Source: CAVAVT01 sp963592185 (GTDB taxonomy: Bacteria > Bacillota > Negativicutes > Selenomonadales > Selenomonadaceae). From it: 6,853 nucleotides of DNA. The position numbers and the translations under genes were made by a program. A model generated the notes under the pieces. That model ran no database searches, was not told where the DNA came from, and saw nothing but the letters and a program-made list of their open reading frames with translations. This document shows positions 1 to 6,367 of this stretch, one piece after another; positions within the stretch are counted from its first letter, which is position 1; every line of letters starts with the position of its first letter. The DNA lies in the NCBI GenBank assembly GCA_963592185.1, contig CAVAVT010000076.1, positions 1-6,853 of the forward strand, read 5' to 3'.

Positions 1-1
1 A

Positions 2-1258
2 TTAAAACTCTACAAAGTTTCCATTTTCAAATACTGGTACCTTATCTCCATCCTCTGTGGTTCCAATGATGGACATATCAGCGCTCCCAATCATGAAATC
101 CTCGTGTATCAGTGAATCATTTACCCCATGCTGAAGCAGAGTAACAGAATCCATTTTTTCTCCTCCCTCAAGGCAGGTAGGATAAGCCTTTCCAAGGGCC
201 AGGTGACAAGCCGCATTTTCATCAAAAAGCGTATTATAAAACAGCACACCGCTGTTAGAAATAGGTGAATCAAATGGAACCAGTGCGCATTCACCCAGAC
301 GGCAGGAACCTTCATCGATTTTGAGCATGTTTTTCAGCAGCTCTTCTCCCTTATCGGCATGGGCTTCAACTACTTTTCCATCCTTAAAATCGAGTCTTAT
401 GCCTTCAATAAGTGTTCCACTGTAATGGAGAGGCTTTGTGGCATAAACTCTGCCATCAACACCATCCCGGTCCGGCAGCGTATAAACTTCTTCCGTTGGC
501 ATATTTGCAATGAAGCGGACACCATCAGTAGTATACTCTGCTCCGCCAGCCCAAATATGACCTTTAGGCAGCTTAACTGTAAGATTGGTTCCCATACTGT
601 TATTATAATGAAGAGAAACGAATTTTTTATTATTCATGAAATCCGCTGCACGTTTTAAAAATTCTGCGTGTTTCTGCCAATTATCCACCGGGTCTGTATC
701 TTTATCAACTCTTACAGCCATGAAAATCTTTTCCCATAATGCACTAATAGCGTCTTCCTCGGATTTATCCGGGAATACCTTTTTTGCCCAGCCTGCGGTA
801 GGAATAGATACCACACACCAGCTATTGTCATTGCACATAATTCTCTGGCGGTATTCTATTAATGCCGCACCTGCAGCCTTTTGAGCCAGCTGCATTTTTT
901 CAGGGTCGATATCTTTAAAAAGCTCAGGATTTCCTGCACTTATAGATACAAATGCTGCACCCTTTTCAGCATAATCTGTATACATGATTCTGCGCCATTC
1001 AGGAAAATCTGAAAAAATTTCCTTATCGCCTTTTTCGTAGCGAAGATGGGCTAATTTCTCATCTCCCCAAACAATGTGAACGTCTTTTGCTCCTGCATCA
1101 AATCCTGCAGATGCAATCCTACGTGCAAAATCAGCACATTCAATAGGAGAATTTACAATTAAAATTTGCTTGTTTTGCAGATTTATACCAGTTTCCACCA
1201 CCAACCGGGCATATTTGTCCAACAGCTTGCTATGATTTTCTCCATTATATATAGACAT
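2..1258 (-). CDS. M29 family aminopeptidase (AmpS/PepS-like metallopeptidase)
   Basis: Complete 418-residue protein, the usual length for peptidase family M29, which are cytoplasmic dinuclear-metal aminopeptidases releasing N-terminal amino acids from peptides. The known metal-ligand pattern of the family can be placed: Glu257 (in PTEEVYTLP), Glu323 (LGEC), His352 (ACHLALG), Tyr359 (GKAYP), His385 and Asp387 (IHEDFMIGS). The spacings (66, 29, 7, 26 and 2 residues) agree with those I recall for the Thermus enzyme, so it should be active. No signal peptide or membrane segment is seen. The ATG is preceded by AGGAGTG with about 8 nt spacing, which fixes the start. The gene lies downstream of the sugar gene group but beyond a terminator, so it is probably expressed separately, as a general peptide-turnover enzyme rather than a pathway member. 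Its exact peptide preference cannot be read from sequence. Confidence 0.95.
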   Translation of the reverse strand: MSIYNGENHSKLLDKYARLVVETGINLQNKQILIVNSPIECADFARRIASAGFDAGAKDVHIVWGDEKLAHLRYEKGDKEIFSDFPEWRRIMYTDYAEKGAAFVSISAGNPELFKDIDPEKMQLAQKAAGAALIEYRQRIMCNDNSWCVVSIPTAGWAKKVFPDKSEEDAISALWEKIFMAVRVDKDTDPVDNWQKHAEFLKRAADFMNNKKFVSLHYNNSMGTNLTVKLPKGHIWAGGAEYTTDGVRFIANMPTEEVYTLPDRDGVDGRVYATKPLHYSGTLIEGIRLDFKDGKVVEAHADKGEELLKNMLKIDEGSCRLGECALVPFDSPISNSGVLFYNTLFDENAACHLALGKAYPTCLEGGEKMDSVTLLQHGVNDSLIHEDFMIGSADMSIIGTTEDGDKVPVFENGNFVEF

Positions 1259-1281
1259 ACATTACACTCCTTTTGTAAGAC

Positions 1282-1311
1282 ATTCTAATGTTATTTCGCC
1301 TATCGTCTGAA
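1282..1311 (-). promoter_or_regulatory. Candidate promoter of the aminopeptidase gene
   Basis: On the minus strand, a TTCAGA -35-like box (1306-1311) and a TAGAAT -10 box (1282-1287, 5 of 6 consensus positions) are separated by 18 bp, upstream of the aminopeptidase SD and ATG. The -35 is weak, so this is a candidate only. It fits the terminator lying just before it. Confidence 0.4.
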
Positions 1312-1321
1312 ATATTCCTGC

Positions 1322-1372
1322 TAAAAAATGAAGAAACACCCCCATCCCGGTTCCTGACTCCGGTTTGGGGGC
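1322..1372 (-). terminator. Rho-independent terminator after the isomerase gene
   Basis: Minus-strand hairpin with outer stem CCCCCA/TGGGGG (1366-1371 with 1339-1344), an inner CCGG/CCGG pairing and a loop of about 9 nt. It is followed by a U-rich run (TGTTTCTTCATTTTTT on the minus strand). It lies about 55 bp past the isomerase stop codon and before the aminopeptidase leader, so it most likely ends the dehydrogenase-transporter-isomerase transcript. The plus-strand side (CGTTCCTCTTTCC) is only moderately U-rich. Confidence 0.8.
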
Positions 1373-1424
1373 GTTCCTCTTTCCTTATCGGCAGATCTAT
1401 CTAATATATAATAGGAAAGCTAAA

Positions 1425-2393
1425 TTATTTGCTGATGGTCTGGTTCAATGCATCGATAGAAGTCTCAAGTCCTGCCTCAACAGACATTGTGAGATCTTCC
1501 ATCTCCAGTGATACCGGACCATTGTAGCCCATCATGCTGCATACGGAGAAGAATTCCTTCCACCACTTAAGGTCATTGCCGCAACCTACAGCAACATAGT
1601 TCCAAGTGCGCTCAGCGGTTTCAGTAACAGGCAGGTTCTCCAAAAGGCCGTCAACGTCAGCCAGACCACGTTCTACACGTGCATCTTTGCCATGTACATA
1701 GAAAATCTTGTCACCAAGAGCTCTTGCTGCAGCAATAGGATCAGCACCCTGAATCATGAGGTGGGAAGGATCCAGATTCATACCAATCATGGAACCAAGC
1801 TCCGGTCCTACAACCTCAACCAGCTTGTTCAAAGTACGGACATTGTGTACCAGCTGACAGGGGAATTCCTCAATTGCAATCTTTTCTACTCCCTGATCCT
1901 TTGCAAACTGTGCGAATTCTTTCCACCACTTTGCAGCAACTTCCCACTGATACTTAACAGCTTCAACCATATAGTTTACGCCATCATACTCCGGCCAGGA
2001 AATTGTGGAAGTAATCCAGTTTGGAGTCTTATCTTCAGGGCATCCGCCAGGAAGACCGGACATAGTAACGATGGTTTTTACGCCAAGCTTTCCAGCCAGC
2101 ACAGCTGTATCGTGAATGGTCTTGCTGTGTGCATGACCCATAGGAGTATCAATAAGCGGATTTCCAGAGCAGTTCAAGGCAGAAATAGTAAGACCTCTCT
2201 TATCAATTTCGTTCTTAAAAGCCTTAAGCTTGTCAGGATTATTTATTAACTCTTCTGCAGATGGTACGAAGAAACATCCACCCCATCCACCAGTGGTAAG
2301 CTCAATGGAGCCAATACCGTAAGCCTTAACCTTATCAAGCATTTCAGTGAAAGGGATTTTTCCAAATACGTCAGTACAAATAGACAGATACAT
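1425..2393 (-). CDS. Sugar phosphate isomerase/epimerase, xylose-isomerase-like TIM barrel
   Basis: A 322-residue protein of the AP-endonuclease-2/xylose isomerase-like TIM-barrel superfamily, whose members isomerise, epimerise or dehydrate sugars, keto-sugars and inososes with a divalent metal. Residues that fit the usual metal and active-site positions are Glu175 (IAIEEFP), Asp208 and His211 (MNLDPSHL), His234 and Asp237 (FYVHGKDA), and Glu297 (VSLEMED). The N-terminus begins directly with the first barrel strand (MYLSICTDVFG), and an AAGGAGG site 9 nt upstream supports the ATG. It is the last gene of the group, 51 bp after the transporter stop. From context it probably acts on the keto product of the IolG-like dehydrogenase, as IolE/IolI-type enzymes do in inositol catabolism or YcjR-type epimerases do with 3-keto sugars. 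Family assignment is secure; the substrate is inference. Confidence 0.9.
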   Translation of the reverse strand: MYLSICTDVFGKIPFTEMLDKVKAYGIGSIELTTGGWGGCFFVPSAEELINNPDKLKAFKNEIDKRGLTISALNCSGNPLIDTPMGHAHSKTIHDTAVLAGKLGVKTIVTMSGLPGGCPEDKTPNWITSTISWPEYDGVNYMVEAVKYQWEVAAKWWKEFAQFAKDQGVEKIAIEEFPCQLVHNVRTLNKLVEVVGPELGSMIGMNLDPSHLMIQGADPIAAARALGDKIFYVHGKDARVERGLADVDGLLENLPVTETAERTWNYVAVGCGNDLKWWKEFFSVCSMMGYNGPVSLEMEDLTMSVEAGLETSIDALNQTISK

Positions 2394-2444
2394 TGTAGAA
2401 CGCCTCCTTAATTATATAGAAGAAAATTTATTATTGTTTGAAAA

Positions 2445-3926
2445 TTATTCAGTCTTAGTTTCCATTTTTGCTGCTTCTGCAGGATCCTGACTGCGGAAGT
2501 ATTTCTCGATTTCCTCAAGGGATTTGCCACGGGTCTCAGGTACGCAGGTCTTTACAAAAATCATTGCTATAACACCTGTTACAACGAAGAACATGAATGC
2601 TACAGAAAGACCAAACTCACTGAGCAGTACCGGGAATGCAGAACCTACCATGAAGTCTACAATCCACAGGCAGAATATGCAGATACCCATTCCAAGACCA
2701 CGGAGCTGAAGTGGGAAAATCTCAGCAATAATGAGCCAAAGTACAGGACCGATACATCCCTGCATGAATGCAAGGAATATGATGGTCATAGTGAGCACTA
2801 CAAAGGGAAGTGCAGAAGTACCGGCAAGATAGGTAGCTGAAAGAACAATAACCAAAAGACTTGTGGTAGTTCCGCCAAGTCCTGCCAGGAACATTGTACG
2901 GCGGCCAATTTTGCCAAGCAGCCAGATACCAACAAAAGTAGCAAGCACTGAAGTAAGACCATTTGCCACATTTGCAATAAGGGCAATCTGACGGCCAAAT
3001 CCAGCATCAGTGAGAATCTGAGTACCATAGAACATTATTGTATTTACACCGGTGAAACGAGTTGCAACAGCAACACCGATACCAATGAAGAGAATACGAC
3101 GAACCCAGGGACGTTTGAAATCTGACCAGCCAAACTGCTTTACAGATGCTTCAGCAGCAATACTGTCCTGAATTTCATTAAGCTCTGCAATTGCATGGGA
3201 TTCATTGCCACGGAGCTTTGTTAAAATATCCATTGACTCGCTGATACGGCCTTTAAGAGCAAGCCATCTTGGGCTTTCAGGCATACGCAGCATACCGAAG
3301 AACAATGCTACAGCCGGAAGGGTTGCCAAGAATAACATATAGCGCCATACATGTGCTGTACCTTCAAAGGTAACACCAAGGATTGCGTTGAAAACATATG
3401 CCAGGAACTGTCCGGATACTATCATCAGCTCATTCTGAGTTACAACCTGTCCACGGCGCTCGGAGGGAGCAACCTCAGCAAGATATACCGGAACAGTAAC
3501 TGAAGCACCACCTACAGCCAATCCAAGAATGAAACGGCAGGGGATCATAACATAAACTGACGGTGCCAGGGTACAGCCCATTGCTGCACAGAAGAATATG
3601 AGTGCTAATGCCAAAATCATTTTTCTGCGGCCCATTGTATCAGCAATACGTCCGCCGGATACAGCACCAATTGCAGCACCAAAAAGCAGTGCAGATACTA
3701 CAAAACCTTCCAACGCCGGTGTCAGATTCAGCTGATCTGGCTGAGACATATACGGAAGTGCCCCGTTTACCACACCGGTATCATAACCAAAAAGCAAGCC
3801 TCCCAGGGTAGACGTAAACATTACTGTATATAAGAACTTTTTACTCGAACTACTTATTACTTCACCTTTCACAATCTTCCACTCCTCTGATATAAAAGTA
3901 AAGAAATCACTTATAAGCTTTGCCAT
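2445..3926 (-). CDS. Sugar-porter MFS transporter, inositol-transporter (IolT)-like
   Basis: A 493-residue, 12-TM major facilitator of the sugar porter family, in the cytoplasmic membrane, probably a proton symporter for a cyclitol or sugar. Family signatures appear in order: GGLLFGYDTGVVNGALPYM at the end of TM1 (residues 42-60), DTMGRRK in the TM2-TM3 loop (96-102), AEVAPSERRG (150-159), PESPRWL after TM6 (216-222), GKIGRR between TM8 and TM9 (338-343), AEIFPLQLRG (401-410) and PETRGKSLEEIEKYF at the cytoplasmic C-terminus (463-477). It sits between the dehydrogenase and isomerase genes, so it likely imports their substrate. The ATG has a poor SD. A GTG at codon 19 (3870-3872) has AGAGGAG (3882-3888) with 9 nt spacing and would give a 475-residue protein starting near the usual KKFLYTVMF segment. 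I keep the ATG but regard the first 18 residues as doubtful. Confidence 0.93.
   Translation of the reverse strand: MAKLISDFFTFISEEWKIVKGEVISSSSKKFLYTVMFTSTLGGLLFGYDTGVVNGALPYMSQPDQLNLTPALEGFVVSALLFGAAIGAVSGGRIADTMGRRKMILALALIFFCAAMGCTLAPSVYVMIPCRFILGLAVGGASVTVPVYLAEVAPSERRGQVVTQNELMIVSGQFLAYVFNAILGVTFEGTAHVWRYMLFLATLPAVALFFGMLRMPESPRWLALKGRISESMDILTKLRGNESHAIAELNEIQDSIAAEASVKQFGWSDFKRPWVRRILFIGIGVAVATRFTGVNTIMFYGTQILTDAGFGRQIALIANVANGLTSVLATFVGIWLLGKIGRRTMFLAGLGGTTTSLLVIVLSATYLAGTSALPFVVLTMTIIFLAFMQGCIGPVLWLIIAEIFPLQLRGLGMGICIFCLWIVDFMVGSAFPVLLSEFGLSVAFMFFVVTGVIAMIFVKTCVPETRGKSLEEIEKYFRSQDPAEAAKMETKTE
3882..3888 (-). promoter_or_regulatory. Shine-Dalgarno suggesting an internal start of the transporter
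   Basis: AGAGGAG on the minus strand, 9 nt before an in-frame GTG (3870-3872). It is far better than anything before the ATG at 3924-3926, and suggests translation may begin at codon 19 of the longer frame. Confidence 0.45.
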
Positions 3927-3958
3927 TTATCCAGGGTTTCATGAAGGTAAGGGAGGCT

Positions 3959-3976
3959 GGGCAGCAAAGGCTGCCC
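3959..3976 (-). other. GC-rich hairpin between dehydrogenase and transporter genes
   Basis: A perfect 7-bp stem, GGGCAGC/GCTGCCC, with a 4-nt loop lies in the 74-bp gap between the iolG-like stop and the transporter ATG. On the minus strand it is followed by AGCCTCCC rather than a U-run, so it does not look like a full terminator. It may be an mRNA processing or stability element, or a weak attenuator that sets dehydrogenase against transporter levels. The function is inference. Confidence 0.6.
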
Positions 3977-4000
3977 TTTCCTTCCTATTATAATATGCAA

Positions 4001-5017
4001 TTAGTTTTTGTAGAAGTCAGGGGTCTCAGGAACGTCGATGGCAACCTTGGTCTGAGTATCACGAGCCTTGGAAGCTGCTGCTGCAGTAACCTGACCTACA
4101 TAACCATCCCAAGCTGTAGGTCCAACAACCTTTCCTTCCTTAACGGAGTTAATCCACTCCTGGAACTCAGTGTTGTATGCATCTACAAAACGATCGGACC
4201 AGTCAGCGCAAATAGGAGTAATTCGGGAAGCATTTGCACGAATCATTGCATTGGAAGGCTCAGGCAGGCTGATGATACCATCTTCACAACATACCTCGCA
4301 CTTAATGTCGTATCCATATCCAGCGCAGACAAATGCTTCTACATCGATACGTACACCAGACTTAGTAGTGAGATACATAATCTGAGGATCCTGAAGTTTT
4401 TCATGTGCATGACGGGTCTTCTTAGGGAAAACCACCTCAGCGGATGCATAATCCTCACCCAGGAGCCAGCGAAGAACATCAATCTCATGAATCATAGAAT
4501 TCTCTACAGCCATTGGAGTGTCATAGCTTTCAGGAACAGTAGGATTACGATGTGCACAATGGAGCATAAGCGGCTCGCCATAGGTACGCTCAGAAATATA
4601 CTTCTTCAACTGACGATAGCCATGGTCATAACGGCGCATGAAGCCAACCTGTACAAGGCGCTTTCCGCCAGCCATCTCCATATCCACAATCTCCTTGCAA
4701 ACCTCAGCCTCAGGAGCAAGCGGCTTCTCGCAGAATACATACTTGCCAGCTTTGATAGCAGCCTTTACATACTGTGCATGATAGGGATCTGCTGTAGTTA
4801 CGATAACAGCATCAATTCTCTCGTCATTGATAAGTGCCTCACCATCAGCGATGAACTCGCATCCGTAAGTCTCTGCCGCTTTCTTGCCAGACTCAGGGAA
4901 TGCATCGCATACAGCGATAACCTTTGCGCCCTGCAGGCAGTTATTGATACGCTCAATATGAGTTCTGCCGATTGCACCAGTACCGATGAGACCTAACTGT
5001 AATACTTCCTTTGCCAT
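4001..5017 (-). CDS. iolG: Inositol 2-dehydrogenase-like Gfo/Idh/MocA oxidoreductase
   Basis: A 338-residue cytoplasmic NAD-dependent dehydrogenase closely resembling Bacillus IolG, which oxidises myo-inositol to scyllo-inosose. The Rossmann motif GTGAIG is at residues 12-17, the EKP motif with catalytic Lys98 at 97-99, and the C-terminal domain carries VGFMRRYD (124-131), CAHRNPTV (154-161), IHEID with catalytic His177 (176-180), YGYDIKCEV (234-242), ISLPEPS (249-255) and GPTAWDGY (299-306). These blocks are characteristic of IolG itself within the broad family. One oddity: the position of the active-site Asp172 of the Bacillus enzyme (as I recall it) is Asn173 here. The ATG follows an AAGGGG SD with 9 nt spacing. 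It is the first gene after the regulator gap, downstream of two copies of the 14-bp palindrome, so it is a likely repressor target. Substrate could be myo-inositol, another inositol isomer or a related sugar. Confidence 0.9.
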   Translation of the reverse strand: MAKEVLQLGLIGTGAIGRTHIERINNCLQGAKVIAVCDAFPESGKKAAETYGCEFIADGEALINDERIDAVIVTTADPYHAQYVKAAIKAGKYVFCEKPLAPEAEVCKEIVDMEMAGGKRLVQVGFMRRYDHGYRQLKKYISERTYGEPLMLHCAHRNPTVPESYDTPMAVENSMIHEIDVLRWLLGEDYASAEVVFPKKTRHAHEKLQDPQIMYLTTKSGVRIDVEAFVCAGYGYDIKCEVCCEDGIISLPEPSNAMIRANASRITPICADWSDRFVDAYNTEFQEWINSVKEGKVVGPTAWDGYVGQVTAAAASKARDTQTKVAIDVPETPDFYKN

Positions 5018-5126
5018 TTTGAATTACCCCTTTTCCTTTAATAAATAAATTTAAATGAATGTATATAATGTTTTGAAAATTCGCCCCATTAGAAAATGGA
5101 ACTCTTTTCCTTGGGATTTGGTTGCA

Positions 5127-5140
5127 CGAGCACGTGCTCG
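5127..5140. promoter_or_regulatory. Palindromic operator candidate, copy 1
   Basis: Perfect 14-bp palindrome CGAGCACGTGCTCG, 110 bp upstream of the iolG-like ATG. It is identical to the copies at 5246 and 6344. The central CG and perfect dyad are typical of LacI-family operators, so the adjacent regulator is the obvious candidate binder. Binding itself is inferred. Confidence 0.75.
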
Positions 5141-5148
5141 CAAATCTC

Positions 5149-5182
5149 TATTAAGAAAGGGATTTAAAATCCCTGCTTAATA
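5149..5182 (-). repeat. Hairpin of cassette 1
   Basis: Outer stem TATTAAG/CTTAATA (5149-5155 with 5176-5182), a small internal loop, then inner stem AGGGAT/ATCCCT (5158-5163 with 5169-5174). It lies 8 bp from operator copy 1 and matches cassette 2 in layout. No U-tract follows on the minus strand. Confidence 0.75.
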
Positions 5183-5245
5183 TACAAATTAAATTCTCCA
5201 GCAAGCGAAAATTTGGAGTCTTCCTTGCTTTTCCTCTCCCCATTG

Positions 5246-5259
5246 CGAGCACGTGCTCG
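5246..5259. promoter_or_regulatory. Palindromic operator candidate, copy 2
   Basis: The second CGAGCACGTGCTCG copy. Dyad symmetry here extends to 22 bp (5242-5263), the most perfect of the three. Its centre is 119 bp from copy 1 and about 1.1 kb from copy 3, a geometry that would allow repressor looping. Confidence 0.75.
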
Positions 5260-5267
5260 CAATAATC

Positions 5268-5302
5268 TATTAAGAAGGGGATCTTTCGATCCCTGCTTAA
5301 TA
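5268..5302 (-). repeat. Hairpin of cassette 2, GNRA-capped on the minus strand
   Basis: Outer stem TATTAAG/CTTAATA (5268-5274 with 5296-5302) and inner stem GGGATC/GATCCC (5278-5283 with 5288-5293). Read on the minus strand the loop is GAAA, a stable GNRA tetraloop, pointing to a structured RNA made from this strand. It begins about 8 nt after the regulator stop codon and could protect or punctuate that transcript, but it lacks the U-run of an intrinsic terminator. Confidence 0.75.
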
Positions 5303-5309
5303 ATCTTTT

Positions 5310-6332
5310 CTAAAGATTTTCCTTCAAGAGGATTCCAATATCCATGTACTGAGTCTTTTCTGGACGATGACCATACATGCAATAATCGTAAAGAACCTTT
5401 AAGGACTGATATCCCTGCTGCACAAGCTCTGTAGTTATAGTGCAGGCTACCCTGCCCTCTTCTAAAAGCTTAATTATCTGAGGATACCTCTCATAGCATA
5501 TTACTGTAATATCATCCCTGCCAACATCTGCCACAGCCTTGCATATTTCTGGAACAGTACCGCAGGTTATGAGCAATCCCTTCGTATCCGGATTACTCTT
5601 TAGCTGCTTCACCGTCTCATCATATGCTGTCTGAGGATCTTCTCGAGTATTAATAAATGCACCCGGTGTAAGGTTTGAGGTATGTTCATTCAAATATCTG
5701 AGAAAGCTTTTTTCTCGCTTCGCCAGGGATAAAAGACTTCTCGCTGTGTCAACAGCCACAGCCACCTGCCCTCCGTCCTGAAGGAAAAGCTGCATCATCC
5801 TGCCAGCAACTACGCCAGCTTTGTCTGCATCCTGTCCGATATAGCATAATCGCTTTCCAGGTATGTCGTTATTTATAGTAACGATTGGAACTCCCTGGTC
5901 TGCCACCAGCTCTATCATGGTGGAAATACTGGGATGATGTAAAGGAAGAATGATGATACCGTCTACTCCTCTTTCGAGAAAATCACGTATAGCATTAAAT
6001 TGGCCCTCAACATCTGGATATTCAATGACACGGTATTCAACCGTAAGATTAAATTTGGAAAATTCTCTGCAGGCCATTTCAATTCCCTGTCTTAATTCTA
6101 AAAGTGCATCCACCTTAAGGAGAATTGCACCTATGACAGTTCGTTTGCCTTGACTGCTCAATGCTTTGCCTAGGGGATTAACCTTGTATCCCGTTTCATT
6201 GATAATCCTTTGAATATTCGCCCTGACCTTGTCACTGACCCCGGGACGGTTATGAAGAACCTTGTCTACCGTAGCCCTGTGTACCCCGGCCATTTCGGCT
6301 ATCTGTTTGATGGTTACGCTGATGTTTATCAC
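5310..6332 (-). CDS. LacI-family transcriptional regulator with sugar-binding domain
   Basis: A LacI/GalR repressor of about 337-340 residues. The N-terminal helix-turn-helix reads VTIKQIAEMAGVHRATVDKVLHNRPGVS, and a hinge helix follows (GYKVNPLGKALSSQ). The rest is a periplasmic-binding-protein type effector domain (VIGAILLKVDA, then VPIVTINNDIPGKRLCYIGQD, typical of sugar- or cyclitol-sensing members). It should act as a dimer binding a CG-centred palindrome, released or recruited by a pathway metabolite. The reading frame stays open to a TTG at 6389, but that codon lies in the spacer of the predicted promoter (6368-6396), so the start must be further in. The GTG at 6330-6332 is the first plausible canonical codon downstream of the promoter and operator. 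An ATC at 6321-6323 fits the SD spacing better. The gene heads the minus-strand group, is probably autoregulated through operator copy 3, and likely controls iolG and the divergent gene. Confidence 0.92.
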   Translation of the reverse strand: MINISVTIKQIAEMAGVHRATVDKVLHNRPGVSDKVRANIQRIINETGYKVNPLGKALSSQGKRTVIGAILLKVDALLELRQGIEMACREFSKFNLTVEYRVIEYPDVEGQFNAIRDFLERGVDGIIILPLHHPSISTMIELVADQGVPIVTINNDIPGKRLCYIGQDADKAGVVAGRMMQLFLQDGGQVAVAVDTARSLLSLAKREKSFLRYLNEHTSNLTPGAFINTREDPQTAYDETVKQLKSNPDTKGLLITCGTVPEICKAVADVGRDDITVICYERYPQIIKLLEEGRVACTITTELVQQGYQSLKVLYDYCMYGHRPEKTQYMDIGILLKENL

Positions 6333-6334
6333 CT
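6328..6334 (-). promoter_or_regulatory. Shine-Dalgarno of the regulator gene
   Basis: Minus-strand AGGTGAT, part of a stretch matching most of AGGAGGTGAT. It overlaps the GTG codon at 6330-6332 and lies 4 nt before an in-frame ATC (6321-6323). Its position favours initiation at or near the ATC, giving a protein starting M-S-V-T-I-K, the usual LacI-family N-terminus. Confidence 0.5.
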
Positions 6335-6342
6335 CTCCATCC

Positions 6343-6358
6343 ACGAGCACGTGCTCGT
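6343..6358. promoter_or_regulatory. Palindromic operator candidate, copy 3, at the regulator start site
   Basis: The third CGAGCACGTGCTCG copy (core 6344-6357, dyad extended to 16 bp). It begins about 10 bp downstream of the -10 box of the regulator promoter, covering roughly +3 to +19. This is the classical position for repression and for autoregulation. It has no associated hairpin, unlike copies 1 and 2. Confidence 0.8.
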
Positions 6359-6367
6359 TATGGTTAT

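Larger units (their letters stand above)
5018..5309 (-). promoter_or_regulatory. Regulatory gap between lacI-type gene and iolG
   Basis: This 292-bp gap holds no credible gene. It contains two operator-plus-hairpin cassettes (5127-5182 and 5246-5302), a short AT hairpin at the regulator stop codon (AATCTTT/AAAGATT, 5302-5318) and an AT-rich leader before iolG. I could not settle the iolG promoter. A TATATT at 5179-5184 and AT-rich hexamers near 5060-5069 could serve as -10 boxes on the minus strand, but neither has a good -35. Read-through from the regulator gene is also possible, because neither cassette hairpin is followed by a U-tract. Confidence 0.6.

Noticed and set aside
1692..2249. A 185-codon plus-strand frame opposite the isomerase gene
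   Set aside because: It is a shadow of the real minus-strand gene, with no recognisable domain and no ribosome binding site.
3985..4000. Internal promoter before the transporter (TATAAT on the minus strand)
   Set aside because: No acceptable -35 was found at 16-18 bp spacing, so co-transcription with the dehydrogenase is simpler.
3920..4996. A 358-codon open frame on the plus strand opposite the iolG-like gene
   Set aside because: It lies antisense to a protein with clear, ordered IolG motifs, has no family resemblance and no SD, and arises from the codon bias of the real gene.
5127..5302. CRISPR-like repeat
   Set aside because: Only two composite units and a distinct third palindrome. There is no regular spacer series and no cas genes.
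5268..5302. Intrinsic terminator of the regulator gene
   Set aside because: The stem is good, but the minus-strand 3' flank (GATTATTGCG) is not a U-tract, so it was listed as a hairpin element instead.
5164..5434. Two short open frames, one on each strand, across the operator/hairpin cassettes
   Set aside because: They translate the palindromes into RARAR-type strings and overlap the regulator 3' end. They reflect the repeat structure, not coding.
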